A stretch of DNA of 64,000 nucleotides from Perca fluviatilis (GCF_010015445.1 NC_053126.1:21384169-21448168); one strand, 5' to 3'; positions 13,166 to 26,118 are shown, counted from the stretch's first letter. Notes: generated from the sequence alone by a model not told the origin. A program made the numbers and translations.

Positions 13166-13559
13166 TTATTGGGCCATAGGCTCAAACACAGTGTTTTAGC
13201 TGCGCAGAGCATCACAGTTAAAGTTTAATAGGAGGAGACTAAGCATATGCTGACATTGCTATTAAATGAAAAATATAATTCTGGCTCAAATAAACATGGA
13301 CATAGCTTTATTATTGGATATTACTTGTAAAAGAAAAAACTTTAATATTATGCTTTCCTTAAGCTACAAATGTGTGAACTTTAACTGATTAACCAACAGT
13401 TTGGAGAACTCTATTTAAACTTGATCTCCAAAAAAGCAAAAAATCAGACAGGCACACTGAGCAAACTAATTTGCCTCCAAGTATGGCACTGGATAAGAAG
13501 TCCAATAGTGAAATAAATAAAGACCTATCTTTTTGATGTTGCTTTTCTTTAAATAATCT

Positions 13560-13770
13560 ATTACGGTAACTTTAATTTCTTATACTGCACTGTAACTTTT
13601 ATTCTTATACTGCACTATCAATTTTATTCTTGTCTTTTAATGTTTTTAATTTTTTTTATTAATGTTTTTAAATAGTTTTTAACTGCTCTTTAATGTTTTA
13701 TGTAAAGCACTTTGAATTGCCCTGTTGCTGAAATGTGCTATACAAATAAAGCTGCCTTGCCTTGCGTTGT
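13560..13770 (+). mobile_element. 5'-truncated L2/Rex-like LINE 3' end
   Basis: Ends with TGTAAAGCACTTTGAATTGC, GTGCTATACAAATAAAGC and a TGCCTTGCCTTGC repeat tail. This is the standard 3' end of a fish L2/Rex1-like LINE: a stem-loop-like region, then a short simple repeat in place of poly(A). The upstream part has TATACTGCACT repeated twice. No coding part survives. Confidence 0.75.
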
Positions 13771-14340
13771 GTCCTTGAGTGACCACAATTTACTGCACGA
13801 CTGGAAGCCAACAGTGGCAGTCTGCAGTGTCATGAGAAAAACAACACAAAGACAGACTGCAACAACATAAGAAAAGGAAGGAAAAATACAGCAAACAAGT
13901 AAGCAAGAAAGACGTGAAATGAAGATACAGTAGAAAGAAAGCAAGACATGTGTGGTCCCATCGAAAGGGTCCTACGGGAAGAAAAATATGAATAAAACAC
14001 AAATCATTGACCAGCTCTGCCACACTTAACAAGGAGCTCAGAGAGACGAGGTATAAGTGGAGGGAGCCGCAGGGTTGCCGCAGCAACTGAAATTAGAACC
14101 AGGGATATCAAGAGAAATGAAAATGTGTTGGACGACCCAGGTGAGAGACACAGCGAGGGGAACAGAGACGGAAAAATAACAGAGTTGCCTCCATTCCTGT
14201 GAGCACCACTTACACAACAACGTGAAAAATACCAAATGTCAAATTTTAAAAAGAAATGGCAGCAGCACATTCAACGTACAGTAATACATAAAGAATCCAT
14301 ACATGCTCTCCTGCGGTGTGACATCATCTAAATATAATTA

Positions 14341-14343
<3 letters not shown>

Positions 14344-14379
<36 letters not shown>
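14344..14379. repeat. (CA)n microsatellite
   Basis: Uninterrupted CA tract of about 18 units. Confidence 0.97.
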
Positions 14380-14381
<2 letters not shown>

Positions 14382-14476
14382 CAGCAGGATTAATGGAGCT
14401 GTGTGAAAATTGCAGCCAAGATTGGATAACTATAGATAGTGTTTGAAATAATTCAACTTCCACTTCCAGTTATTGA

Positions 14477-14630
14477 TTAAGTCAATTTTATTTGTATAGC
14501 CCCAAATCACAGTGAGTCTCCGAGGGTTTTTCTCAACGCCCACACCATAAAAATAAATGTAAAGGACACTTTCAACGTCAGACCCTCACTGAAAATGAGG
14601 AAAAACTCCCTCAAAAACTTCTACTTATCT
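14477..14630 (-). mobile_element. Antisense L2-like LINE 3'-end fragment
   Basis: AAGTCAATTTTATTTGTATAG at the left, then CCCAAATCACA, GAGGGTTTTTCTCAACGCC and CAGACCCTCACTGAAAATGAGGAAAAACTCCC. In my experience this is the antisense 3' UTR of a common fish LINE whose sense strand ends in CTATACAAATAAAATTGA. It carries no coding sequence. Confidence 0.65.
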
Positions 14631-15960
14631 GTAAACAACAGGCAATGATTTTTACAACACACTGATTAATTTGAAAGCACCCATCGCACAACAGCTGACA
14701 GGAATTTAGCTGTGAGCACTTATCAAGCACCTTTCTCGGCCTGCTTGAAGGTTGCCAAGAGGTAGATAATGCCAACTGGAGAATGGCAGTTTGTAAGGTC
14801 TGAATGTTAAAACCTAAAATGTCAATATTGGTCCTAAGGGAAAGAGTAATTAAGGCGTAAAGATCTAAAAGCCTTGTCACATATGGCTGGCCAGCTGTCA
14901 CATCTGTCTGTTCATATTTATGCCAGTAACAACAACTAGACCTATACTAAAGCAGCAGCAGAGTGCACGATGGCTGAGCATTAAATGTCAGCTGACTGAG
15001 CTACAACTAAAGGCTGACAACAGAAAACGTACCAAATGAGAAGAAACCTGGCATTTAAAAGAACACACAAGCTCCACTCCACTCATTTTAGACGTTCACT
15101 CCCGAGTGGGTTGTCTCAAAATGATCTATTCCCTATGGTTCTACTCCACACATCCCAAGTGTTCAGTGTTATGGAAGGCAGCATTGCAGAACCAACACAA
15201 GAGCACAGTATTTAAGAGGAAAGTATTAAACTCTGCAGAATTCCCGCAGGAAGTCAGATTTTTTTTTTAAATCCCCATTTGGAGCAACAAGGTTGGTGGC
15301 ACTCCCTCAACAACTGGAGGACATTTAGGTGCAAACTGTCAGCAAACATCTGCCCTGCTGATGTGTCAGTGAGCAAGGCATTGAGCCACATGCCTGCTCC
15401 AGGAGAACTGTGAAATTGTCCTCACAAGAATTACAGCATTGCTTGTTTGTTCCACAGTATCACTTGTGTGGCCTTTGCAAATCTTACTCAGCTTGTTTTG
15501 GTCCAAATTAGTGGACAAGTATTTGCTTTGTTGCATTCATGCATTGCCTGCTTTTATGATAACCATATACATACCAAAGCCATGCGGCAGGCAAATCAGT
15601 CCCAACAAATCCAATTGCAGTCTGTGTCCGCTATAGCTTAGCTTTGGGGACTTGCAGTCTAGGCTCTTTTTGCACTGAGCTTTAACACTTCTTATCTGCT
15701 CTTTTGCAGAATTTAGAAACATAGTGAAAAAATGTGACTGCATCTTGGCCTTGGTTCATTTTGTTTTTCTCGGGTTTTCAAGCATGAGTAACTGCTGGCT
15801 ATCAGGTGACAATATCGGTCTCCTTATAGCCATAAAACTGCATTTCAGGGTCACTTCAGGAAGGTCTAACTCCTAACATACTCCCTTGCAGTTCATTTGA
15901 GGTCCACATTTTCAGATGTCTCTGTGCGGTTATTATTTGTCACTGCTCTCACCTGCCTAA
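14631..15960. other. Unique non-coding stretch
   Basis: No gene or bounded repeat recognised. Open frames are under 100 codons and have no domain. Confidence 0.45.
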
Positions 15961-16009
15961 ATGAAAGAAACTAAAAGCTTAAGACCCTTAAGCTTTTAGT
16001 TTCTTTCAT
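15961..16009. repeat. Perfect 23-bp hairpin
   Basis: ATGAAAGAAACTAAAAGCTT plus AAG (15961-15983) is the exact reverse complement of 15987-16009, with only ACC between. The arms match over all 23 positions. No terminal repeat or target duplication could be seen around it, so it is described simply as a hairpin. It could be the ends of a tiny excised element or a structured RNA. Confidence 0.95.
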
Positions 16010-16507
16010 ACGCTTCTTCAGAACTGACTAATGCACCCTGGTTTTGACTACAACTGGGGCAGATATTGCGAGGAGGGTTTGGCTGGGTTTATGCTGAGCA
16101 TCTCCCTACTGCGTCCTCAGTTTTCAAATGTGAAAGTGGACGATGTGTGGTTGTGCGTGGCAGGCAGCTGGCAGTAGTGACTGACAGGTCAGGTGAGCAC
16201 CGTGGTCTGCTCAGGCGTGCAGATCCAGCTTCTCTGACTGATCTGAAGTGGCTTCAATTAACTGGAGCAGCCAAGTGTGAGGGAGGGGACTATGGGGGGT
16301 GGGGGGGACATGCATCTTGACGGGGGGGGGGGTGAGATGAGTGGGGCCCTCTGACAAGTCCTCTAATGCCCCACCAACTCCAACCTGTCTCCATTTCCTT
16401 TTAGCTAATTACTAAGTATCCATATGGAGACACGTGTCACTGTGATCTCAGCAAATTGGCTGTAACTGCAGGGTCAGCAAGGACTGTCTTTCACCTGCAC
16501 ATCAAGT

Positions 16508-16546
<39 letters not shown>

Positions 16547-17877
16547 CTAGTCTTGCACAAAAATGAAACCCACATAATAGTTTCATCATTTTCAATACTG
16601 AAATTATTTTGAGTTTCCCGAGAGAACACAAACTAAGTAACCAAGAAATCCAATATCGCAGGCACTGCTTCACGTACATCTGCAAAACCATGTTCATGTT
16701 GATTCTGCATGATGCTCTGTATGCATTACAATATAAAAAGGAGGTGATTAAAATATCCAGCATTTCTCAACAAAAAAAAAAAACCCACACACAGATTTAA
16801 TTTTCATGGATATGTGCAGCAACCCTGATGTTCGAAGACACTGCCAGAGTGAAATGCTAGTTTCACTTTAAATATGAAGGTAAATCACACTCCAAACATG
16901 TGGGAACGTGGAGAATAGATTTGAACAGTCTTAAAATTTCTCTTCATTTACCTTTAATCCAAAAAGAAAATTACCTTTGTTAAATGTTTGATGAAACAAT
17001 GAAACTGCAGAAACCTGTACACACCAGCAGGACAGTATGTCACATCAATAATGCACTATTTTACTATTTTCTCCTCTCAGCACACACACAAAATGTATGT
17101 CTTTTGGCCTCCAACTGAACAGAGAGTGCTATACTCTTTTCATCTAGCTTTTGCTGCTGCTTTCTTGCTATGTTGCTGTTCTTGCTAGTTTTACATTACC
17201 TAATTAACATGGAAAAGTTTTCGGGGGAGGCATGAAACACAAAGGGCCACATAATTTCCCCTAAAGGATAGGTTATATTGTTCATGTTTTGGCCTCTCAT
17301 GTTAGCACATCCTCTATGCCTCCACCATCATTTCCCCTTCCAAAGTCCTGATCTCCTTTCTCACTTTTTAGTCTTTTATTACAACTGTGTGCAATTTTCA
17401 CTTTTAAATGACGGCTGAATACTAGTACAAACTTCTTACCCAGCTGCCATGTATATGATCAAGTGTCTGCTGCATCCTCTGTTCTCTTGCTACTTGGTAT
17501 TCTTCTACTGGTGGCCTTCTGATCTTCTGTCACCTTCAGTCTTTTTGAAGGTTTGTGTTTTCTATTCAAACCATCTACCTCATTTCTCATTCTGGACCAT
17601 CAATTTCGTCTTACACACTATTTGGTTGAACGCGAGACATCTGAGAATAGCTGTACGCCTATCAAAAAGCGAAACAAAACACAGTTTGCTTAAGAAAACC
17701 TACTGAACTACAACTTAGTAACAGATTATTATGACATGTCTGCAAAGTAGACTACCAAAGATTTTAGTGCCACGTAGAATTCAAAAGAACACAGCATTTC
17801 AAACAAATAAACATTTAAATTAAATTAAATGTAGACCTATTACAATATTGGTTTGTCAGCCTGGGCTGACAAATCAG
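16010..17877. other. Unique non-coding stretch with (CA)n and G-tracts
   Basis: Holds a (CA)n tract at 16510-16545 and a G-rich stretch at 16280-16335 with several long G runs (up to 10 consecutive). No gene was supported. Confidence 0.5.
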
Positions 17878-17885
17878 TGCAGAAC

Positions 17886-18141
17886 TAGTAATGCAACTAA
17901 CAATTATTTTCGTCATTCATCGATTAGTTGTTTGGTCTATAAAATGTCAGAAATGTTTCCCAAAGTCCAAGATGAGGTCCTCAAATGTCTTGTGTTGTCC
18001 ACAACTCAAAGAAAAAAAATATTCACGCTTATGAAACTGGAGTCAGAAAAAAAATGACTCAAACCAATTAATCGATTATCAAAATCGATTAATTTAACAG
18101 GTCACAACTAATCGTTTAATCAATTCATCTTTGCAGCTCTA
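17886..18141. mobile_element. hAT-type MITE with exact 8-bp target duplication
   Basis: The ends are TAGTAATGCAAC on the left and, on the minus strand, TAGAGCTGCAA on the right. The flanks TGCAGAAC at 17878-17885 and TGCAGAAC at 18142-18149 are identical, an exact 8-bp duplication. The inside has ATTATTTTCGTC, CGATTAGTTGTTTGGTCTAT, AAAATGTCAGAAATGTTTCC and ATTAATCGATTATCAAAATC, words of a very abundant fish MITE. No coding capacity. Confidence 0.95.
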
Positions 18142-18149
18142 TGCAGAAC

Positions 18150-19376
18150 ACATGGCACCAGGAAGACTGCAATATTTATGAAATACAGCAGTTTCATGTT
18201 AGTTTAAGACTTAAAAAAATGAACAAGGCCTTGAGTTAAAACATTTTTAAGACTTTTCCAGGACCTACAGACACCATTTTAAGTCAAATGTGTTTGATAC
18301 TGATATTCAACAAATGTATCATAGGCTGAAAGTGTCTTTAACACCTCCCTATTCCAGTGCCCCACAGTATACTTGCCATTTCCCAATAGGTACAGACCAA
18401 TACCACCTTCCCTCCCCCCATTTGGCACTCACCTAGATCAAAGTCCCTCGAACATCTGTTCCGCTTGCTGCTGCCATGACTAGCCAGCTGGACTCTGTCC
18501 GTCAGGTCTGTCTGTCTGTTGGTGTGTCAGTACTGCATGTCTGTCCAAAGCCTGAGCTTCTTGGCAAGCTGCAAACGCAAACAGCGGAAAGAATCAACAA
18601 GACTGTAGTTGTGAGAGCGAGCGTGGGTGTGAGCCAGTGCCTTATCATATTCTTGCAAGAGACTCCTTGTCAAGTTGACTGTTTGGGTGCGCATCTGTTA
18701 TGTAGGAGACTTGAATGCAGAACGTTTTGAGAGTGTGTGTGTTGTGTGGTTGTCTGTGGGGCAAGACATTACAAAGACACATGTTTTACGAAGAGGTAGT
18801 GAGGTTTACACAGCAAGGCGGAACAAAGTGGAACAGGGGCCCTCCTTACGTAATTACACCCAGCATTAAACCCTAATCCAAACACAAACTGTGTCTGGAC
18901 TGTATCCAAACAGCAAACTTAGCTAAGCCGCAGGTGTAACCAGAGCCATAAAGGAATGCAATCTAATTTTCATGAATCACGGTGGTGCTAATAGCAATAC
19001 CATTCAAAGCAGGCTTCATGCTTCTTTAATACTTCTGAGGGTATATTTACACTGACCCCAAAAAAATTGATAAAAATGTTAATGTGATGTATAAAGGCCC
19101 CACAGAAACCCAAATAAGGCATAAAAAGAAAATGTTTGGTTCTGGTTGGGGTCATGGGTTGATAGGGAATTTATTTTATTTTTTATTTAAAAGATGTTCC
19201 CAGTGGCAGCAAGGATATGTAGGATTATTTTTTTTTTTTTACAGTAGCGATGGATACTCTATTTTTTCATAGCATAGCCTACTTGTTACTACATACAGTT
19301 GTCGCTTAGTAAATTGAAAACATGATGAGGCGTCATTCACATGCATATTAAGTAGCCACATGTATCTGTTTTGGTC
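18150..19376. other. Unique non-coding stretch
   Basis: No gene or repeat recognised. Short open frames only. Confidence 0.45.
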
Positions 19377-19995
19377 TAAAGCCCGGGACACACAGGGCCG
19401 AAAATCGGCCGTTGGACAGTCTGGCGACGTCAGTGACTCGAATCTGTTCGGTGTGTCCCGTGCCGTCGTCCGTCTGGGGGGCTGTCGGCGTCGATTTTGG
19501 CCGACCTGACATGTTCAGTCGGCGGCAGGGCAGTCGGGACTCACCCGGAAATGGGGAGCAGAATGAGCGTGACTAGAGTCTCTCAAAATCTGATGAAAAT
19601 CTTTTAAACTGACCTTTGTTGAGCTGAAATGAAGACAGATTCAGCAACTGTACGGCCTATTTCTCGCTTAAAATGTTTTCAGAAACACATTTCAGTGAAC
19701 TATTTTAGTACAATATGAGATCGTATTCTGAACAAGCCGCCATGACAGTCTGACTTTGAATTTCCGGAGAAAACACCCATGTGACGCGTTCGTCCAATCA
19801 GCTGCCGGTTTTCATTTCTTGGGCAACAATACAGAGTAGCGCCGCCTGCTGCTATGGAGACGTATTACGTTTCTCAAGTCGGTGTCGCCTCAGTGTGTTC
19901 CGAGGCAGTTTTTTGGACCTCTGGGACCCGACTGATCATTTCGACTGGCTTTTCTGCTGAGGGTCGGCCGTCTGGTTGGTGTGTACCAGCTTTTA
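19377..19995. mobile_element. CpG-rich nonautonomous DNA element
   Basis: The ends are loosely inverted: TAAAGCCCGGGACACAC on the left and, read on the minus strand, TAAAAGCTGGTACACACCAA on the right. The inside contains GGCCGTTGGACAGTCTGGCG and GTCGGCGTCGATTTTGGCCG, words of a repeat family I recognise from percomorph genomes. The element is much richer in GC and CpG than its surroundings. No target duplication was found and no transposase is encoded. Confidence 0.65.
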
Positions 19996-20402
19996 TACAT
20001 CCACAGGTTTACCAGCGGAGAGGATGGTTCGTTTAGACAGCAGCTAAGTTTACAAGAGTTTGTCCAAAATTAAAGATTTGTTGCAAACTAAGATAAATAG
20101 TTAGACTACAAACTGGCATCTTTCATTTTAGCTTGTTTGTAAAAAGTCGCTATTTGCAGAGTAGAGCTGTGTTTGGTGGACAAGAGTGGACTGAAATATC
20201 AGTTTCTACATGTTTGTAGAAACAGGTAGGTGGGTATTGATAAGTATTGACTCTTTAATCATGGAGGGTTTATTGTAGGCTACTTACAGTAACGAGTGTA
20301 GCGTTAGTTCATCTGCGCCAGCGGCAGTAAATAATGTATAATCTGTATCGTTTCCAATCAGTTACATGTGCTGCGTCAAGTAACGCAAACACAGCGGCTC
20401 AG

Positions 20403-20403
<1 letters not shown>

Positions 20404-20438
<35 letters not shown>
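20404..20438. repeat. (GT)n microsatellite
   Basis: Uninterrupted GT tract of about 17 units. Confidence 0.97.
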
Positions 20439-20439
<1 letters not shown>

Positions 20440-20639
20440 GTGTGTCAGAATCCCGTCTATCTTCCATAATGCAACACTTGTATCCAAATGAATTGTGTTG
20501 TGAAGTTGTCATTAGCTTGCTGTTAGCCACCTCCATTGAGCCACAGGGACGTAACGTTAGAGCACTCTAAAGGGTGTTTGCCTTTCATCTGATCGTGTTT
20601 GTTAGCTACGTTGCCATCCTCTTGAACGACATTAAACAC

Positions 20640-21214
20640 AACATATAGTTCATGAGTTGTTTCATCTGCCCTGTTTAACGTGGTGAAGCTCCCCGGCGGC
20701 GCAGTAGCGCTGTAGCTGGCCGGTGAGGGCTGCTTGAAGGCGCCATCATTCTCTCAACTTTTCCGCGGTGTGAAGCGAGTGTCCGCGCTTTTCTCGTACG
20801 TGTAGGGAACCTCGTGAATTAACCTGCAACATGTCAGCTGTTTGGAAATTCTTCAGCGTGTGTGCAGAAGATAACAAGTTTGCAATATGCAACACCTGCA
20901 AGGAAAAAGTAGGGCATGGAGGGACGACACCAAAAACCAAAATCTAATTTTTTGGGTTGGATATTATTTGAAAATAAAAATTTCTAATGTTTCTATTAAA
21001 GGTGTTAATAAAGGTGTAATTTTTATATTTTTAGTTAGATAAATTATCTGTTATAAATTCTGTATCAGGCAAAATGTAAACTTTTCTATTAAAGAAAAGA
21101 TATAAAATAAATATTTGTGGTTAGAAAAGATTTAAAAAAATTAAATCGGTATCAGCTGGCTTAACTCAATGAAAATCGGAATCGGCCTAGAAAGTTGTAA
21201 TCGGTGCATCTCTA
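20640..21214 (+). mobile_element. hAT remnant, right end intact
   Basis: The right end reads AATCGGTGCATCTCTA at 21199-21214, which on the minus strand is TAGAGATGCACCGATT, a classic hAT terminus. Just inside are ATCGGAATCGGCC and AATCGGTATCAGC. The BED-finger fragment at 20831-20947 lies inside, so the element is an internally deleted transposon that kept the start of its gene and its 3' end. The left terminus was not found; the start given here is only where sequence resembling a 5' leader begins. Confidence 0.65.
20831..20947 (+). pseudogene. Broken hAT transposase N-terminus (half BED finger)
   Basis: A 38-codon frame begins at the ATG at 20831 with MSAVWKFF and contains C-N-T-C (residues 20-23) followed by KEKVGHGGT. 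This matches the first half of a BED-type zinc finger as found at the start of hAT transposases: aromatic VWKFF patch, then Cys-x2-Cys. The His pair that would complete the finger is missing because the frame stops at 20945-20947, after which the DNA becomes AT-rich non-coding sequence. It is therefore a deleted remnant. The GC-rich stretch upstream (20680-20820) looks like the matching 5' leader. Confidence 0.75.
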
Positions 21215-22007
21215 GTCTGTAGAAATCTGAAAGGTCTGCAGATTGTAACAAAATGTCTGAAGCCAAACAGCCACGGTGAAGCTCGTTGGGCTCACAGCAG
21301 CCGATCCATAAAGATGTCGGAAATTTAAGACATTTAAAGTAGAAAGAGATGGCTGATTTGAGTCAATTTCCTTTTATATCCAGCTCATAAAGTACAAAGC
21401 TGCATTTTAAATCAGGCATGAATGACTTGAAATTATGGTGATAGCTACAGAAAAGTGAGTCCCAAGTTGCCTCAGAAGTTAAATAATTTCTGACACAAAC
21501 TAATACACTGACTTAAATATGGCCCAGATTTACTGAACAAAGAATTGGCTACTTTTTACACTTAGGCTCTTTGTATTCATGACCAGTATCCAAACTGCCT
21601 TTGGGCTTTTACCTCAGAGAGAGAGAGGAAAGGATCTACATGAATGAATGAAATATCTTAAGAGCCACATGTTTACAGATACATACCAAGGAAATGTCAA
21701 TCAGATGCATAATACAGAGGTTGAGCCCTGAAAGAAATGTCAAAAAGGGAGCCTGTCTCTGTGATATGTGTGTGGGCCCAACATCGTCTGATCAATAGCT
21801 CGCCTGAAATGAATACGTGATCACTGACAAAGCAGGTGTTCACTGCAAACTTAGCAAAATAGACACAACTTGGATTAATACACCCCATTTTAAAACTCTA
21901 GTTAATACCAACCTATTTTTTTAGAGCTGAACCAAATAGTTTAAAGCATCAAAGCATCATTCATAACGTTGCCATTGAAATTCTAAATTAACATTCAAAT
22001 GCTTCGC
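21215..22007. other. Unique non-coding stretch
   Basis: No gene or repeat recognised. Confidence 0.45.
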
Positions 22008-22340
22008 TAGGGTTGGGCAATAAGATATTGGAGATTGGCTGAGTACATCACCGGTTGTCTTTTTTTAGGCGATTTTTGGGGGGCGGTTTTGTCAGCGCTG
22101 AGCGGCAGCTCTCAATCGGCTCTCCCAAAGAGACCAGCAACGACAGAGAGAGACAGCGGGGAAAAACAGCATATTTTCCCATCTAAATCAGTGAAATAAG
22201 GGTTTGTTTTGACCAAACCAGAGTTTGTAACTGTTGGAACAGTGGAAAGACTAACAAAGACTGTTTTGGTGAGTTTTATTTTGTTTTTGTTGAGTTTGAC
22301 TTAAGTTAGAGTTAACAAGGCTTAGTTCGGTGAAAGAGAG
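22008..22340 (+). mobile_element. Left part of a hAT-like element
   Basis: Starts with TAGGGTTGGGCAATAAGATA, a hAT-type terminus seen elsewhere in this window as TAGGG[C/A]TGGGCAA. It then runs through CACCGGTTGTC and GCGGCAGCTCTC into sequence that cannot be assigned. No matching right end (TTGCCCAACCCTA) was found, so the right boundary is a guess. Confidence 0.5.
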
Positions 22341-22689
22341 AAACCTCAGATTCGGAATGTGTACGGTTGTATTTTATAATTGGTGTACAAAGATTTCCCC
22401 TACATCTTTCACATTTCAGAGACTAAACAATTAATATAATAATCATTTGTTAGTAAGCCAATGTTTTGCCAGCAATCCGATCATTTAGAACACATTCTGA
22501 ATTAAGATGAAGAATAGATTCCTAATCATCATCATCAAGTATTTTAGGGAGGACTTTCAAATTAAAGTGGCTTTAAAATTTGTGTATATTAAGAATGGAT
22601 CACGTGACTGACCTTTTCTCTGGAGATTTTAACTTACAGCTTATTATTTCGGTTTTAGGGCGCACAAATCTATGTTTTGATTCACTCTA

Positions 22690-22970
22690 GCTGCTCTAAT
22701 AACACAATTTTCAGCTGTAGAAGGCAGCTGATTTAAGCAAAAAAAAAAAAAAAAAGACTGCAAGCTACCCGTTCAACACCAAATGGCAGGCAAACAAAGT
22801 TAGCTACCAACAGGTGAACATAGTGGAATATTCAAGAGCTAAAGAGACACATTTTATTCAGGGGTTGGTGGAGAAAAGATGATAATATGTTAGTGTTGTG
22901 TTCACCTTCACAAATTGTTTGTGCTGCCCCCAAGTGGATAAAAAAAAACAGTTATTGCAGGTTTAAAGAA
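22690..22970 (+). repeat. Interspersed repeat, copy 1
   Basis: Contains GAACATAGTGGAATATTC, GAGCTAAAGAGAC, GGTTGGTGGAGA, GTTGTGTTCACCTTCAC, CCCCCAAGTGG and AACAGTTATTGCAGGTTTAA in the same order as the copy at 59950-60245 (GCATTTAGC, TTGGTGAAGACC, GTTGTGTTCACAGC, CCCAAATGG, CAGTTATTGCAGATTTAA). The shared order of words shows common ancestry. It carries an A-run at 22740-22755 and no coding capacity. Confidence 0.65.
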
Positions 22971-25254
22971 TATTCTATAGTATCATGTCCTCAACTTCAA
23001 ATCTCACCTTCCTTCCTTATTGTTCCATGTTTGGAACTAAACTTTTTTATAGTTTTTGTGGGCTATACTTTCTGTGTTCAATATACACACTGGTCAGAGG
23101 TGTGATACTGGGTTGTGACCACGGGAAATGAAGTATGACCTGGAGCTTGTAAGAACCCCATCAACATTTTAGATAAGCAGAATGGGACCTGGCCTTCATG
23201 CCCTTCCTGTCTTCTCTGTCCTGTGTCGTTTCCCCTCCTGTGACTCTGGCAGTCTCAAGTGGTCATTTCGGACAGGGACAGATGACAATAGAAAATCCAA
23301 CCAGTCATGCCACCAAGGCCTGACTGGTTGACCCCAGCAATGTCTGAGCATCATGAGACAGCACGGTCCGTCTGGGCGAGAAAAAAAAAAAAAGAAAAGG
23401 AAAATGAAGCTGCCAGACAGGGAGGTGGGAAACAAAAATACAAGAGCAGAGAAAATAGAAAGCAGAAAGATAAAGAGCTGACAAGACACACAGACGGGAG
23501 GGGCAGGATGAAAGATAGGTCGATGTACAACAGGCTGTTGAAATAGAGTGAGAAAGACGGAGAAAGAAAAGAGTGGAACAGCAGCTCAAACAATAGTCAA
23601 GAAACAGAGGAACAATAAAAGGAGAGTCACTAAAGGCATAGAAGACATTAAGCAGAGGGCAGTGAGGAACATGAAGAGTTGGGTAGCCCAAAAAAAGAAG
23701 AAAAATGTCAGACTCAATTTTTCTCTCAAAAGAGGGGAGAAATAAGGTGGAAGAAGAAATGTCTCACCGTTCCTAAAACCTGCCCAGACTTAAAAAGACC
23801 AATCTGCAGAAAGGGACAAAACCCCAGGGGGGGTTCCATCAAGCGCTTCACTACAAAAAGAGCCACAGAGGAAGAATAACTGACACAATTAAGAGCATAA
23901 CTGTCATCACAGCCAATCAACTCATTGCCTCCCACACACTGGCATTGAGCAATAGACCCATCATGAGGAGGGATGAAGGACTGCTAATTCCACCAAGCAA
24001 TGCAGCACTGACTACTAATAGTGGATACCAGATACCTTTAAAGGGTTAAAGGCCTTACAGCATTCTAATGCAACAGAAACTGGAGACACACATACAAAAC
24101 AGCTACATCACAACACGTTCCTGACTCCTTTGCATCCTGAGAGCAACGCTGACATTTAAATACAATCTTCCTGACATGCAAATTAAGTGAAGCCAATTCC
24201 ATAACCTGCATGTGCAAAAAAAAAAAAAAAAAAGACTGATGTTTGAATCTGAAACCAATCACAGGTGGATGCATACCCTCACTCCCTCAAAATACAAACT
24301 AAATTTAATGAGCTCTCAAGCTCCTTCATGGTGACATTTCCTCTTCCATTTCTCCATATTTTACAACCATCATTCACCTTACCTCCATTTCTCTTTTTCA
24401 CCCACTACCGCCTGCCCCCCACTCCACCTCCACTCGCTCAGTTTTTCATTCTAAATCCACTTCTAAGGCTCCATCTTTTTCTCTCTTCATCCAAAACAAC
24501 AGCCATTCCAGAAAGAGGGCCATCAATCTTCTTCAATGAGACCAGAGTGCGAGGGAGTGCCAAGGCTAGAGCAGATTACTATCTCTCCTTACCACCACTC
24601 AACACCGGATAACATACAGAAGGAGAGGATGGGCAGACAGAGAGGCAAGGAGGGTTGAGAGCAAGTCAAAGAAACAATCTTAGATGGCGAGCGGACACAT
24701 TTAGATCTTAAAAGCCTCAAACTAACTGTCAACAGCGGAGGCTTGTCAAGTAAAGAAGCACAGCGGCTGAATTTAAAAACTCTAATCCTAACTGGCAACT
24801 CCAAACCTGACCCCTTGATTTATTTCTACAGAGAGCTCTGCTAATGGGAAGACAGGAGCTACGCTGCAGCTTTCATCTCCTTCAAACAGCTGGCTTTGCT
24901 CGAGCTTTGGAATTCATTGGTCATTATCATTTTTTTCAATATCAATTAATCAGATGATTATTTTTCTTTTTATCTGTCAAATGCAATAAAACTTGACAGA
25001 TGACTTTATAAATGACTGTTAGGGCTCTACAAATTCTTTTAATATAACTATTGAATCTGGATCTTATCAAAACCCTTACCAAATTTGATTTGATGTTTAG
25101 CTTTAAAATAACTCAAACTCAAAGAACTGTATTCACCTTTTGTTGGCCGAGAAGACAGAAACGCTACTCTGACTAATCGGAGTGTGACAAACCGAATATA
25201 AACTTGTCGGTATTCTGGTTAAAGTGCTCTCTGCAGCTGGCGTCTGTGCTCAAG
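22971..25254. other. Unique non-coding stretch, purine-rich in part
   Basis: 23380-23760 is strongly purine-rich on the plus strand, which makes spurious Lys/Arg-rich frames on one strand and Ser/Leu/Phe-rich frames on the other. No gene supported. 24905-24975 (CAATATCAATTAATCAGATG) may be a scrap of the MITE family at 17886-18141. Confidence 0.45.
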
Positions 25255-25424
25255 ATCATTTGTGAGGGAAGAATCTCCACTCTGTAACACCGCTGTGCAA
25301 TCGCAAGTGGACTTAGTGTTCTGTAGAACCAACACAGTGATATCTCTTCTCCATACGTCAGATTTAGGAGTCGCATATTCTCCCAGTAAAACTGGTTTGG
25401 ATAATGGAGGATGGTCGGTTTAAG

Positions 25425-25580
25425 TCCAGCACTGACCACGCTATGGAGTGTGGACTGGTAGCTGGCTGGTGCCAGTTCACCCACTTGAGCAAGGCACTAA
25501 ACCCCTAACTGCTTGGAGCAATGACTATGTGGCAGCCCGAAAACTCTGGCATCTCTCCAAAACCACTGCATGTGTGTGTA
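25425..25580 (+). repeat. SINE fragment
   Basis: CACTTGAGCAAGGCACTAAACCCCTAACTGCTTGGAGC is the conserved central region of a widespread fish SINE type (recognised from general knowledge: TTGAGCAAGGCACTTAACCCC). The tRNA-like head was not recognised, and the tail runs into GTGTGTGTA simple sequence near 25575. Confidence 0.6.
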
Positions 25581-25984
25581 TTTCCTATGTGTGTATGTAA
25601 AAAAATAACAACAAAATTTAATTTCCCCAAGAGGTATTGAAAAAGTACTTTTCTTCTTAAACCTGGTATTTCAATGTGCCAGATAGCCTACATAATCAAT
25701 CAAAATTGAAGAGACTCGCTCAGCAAATACAGGAATTTTACTTTACAGGAACCAGATCCAAAATGTAACCCAACTATAGTAGACTGTTTCAGCACTATAA
25801 ATATATGTAAGTAAGTAGAAAGGAGGTGGGGAACTTGATGGAGCAGCTGACATGTATTTATTAGAAGACATTCCAAGCAAACAGTTGTTAGTGCGAATGA
25901 GTTAGCGAATGTGTGTGTGTCTTATCGAAAGTGTTATGTCCTACATTTGCAGCTTTGTGATATTTAAAGACTCAAAGTGTTTGA

Positions 25985-26118
<134 letters not shown>

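Noticed and set aside
23380..23760. Lys/Arg-rich frames suggesting a nuclear protein exon
   Set aside because: Purine-rich low-complexity DNA gives such frames on one strand and hydrophobic ones on the other; no splice sites or domain found.
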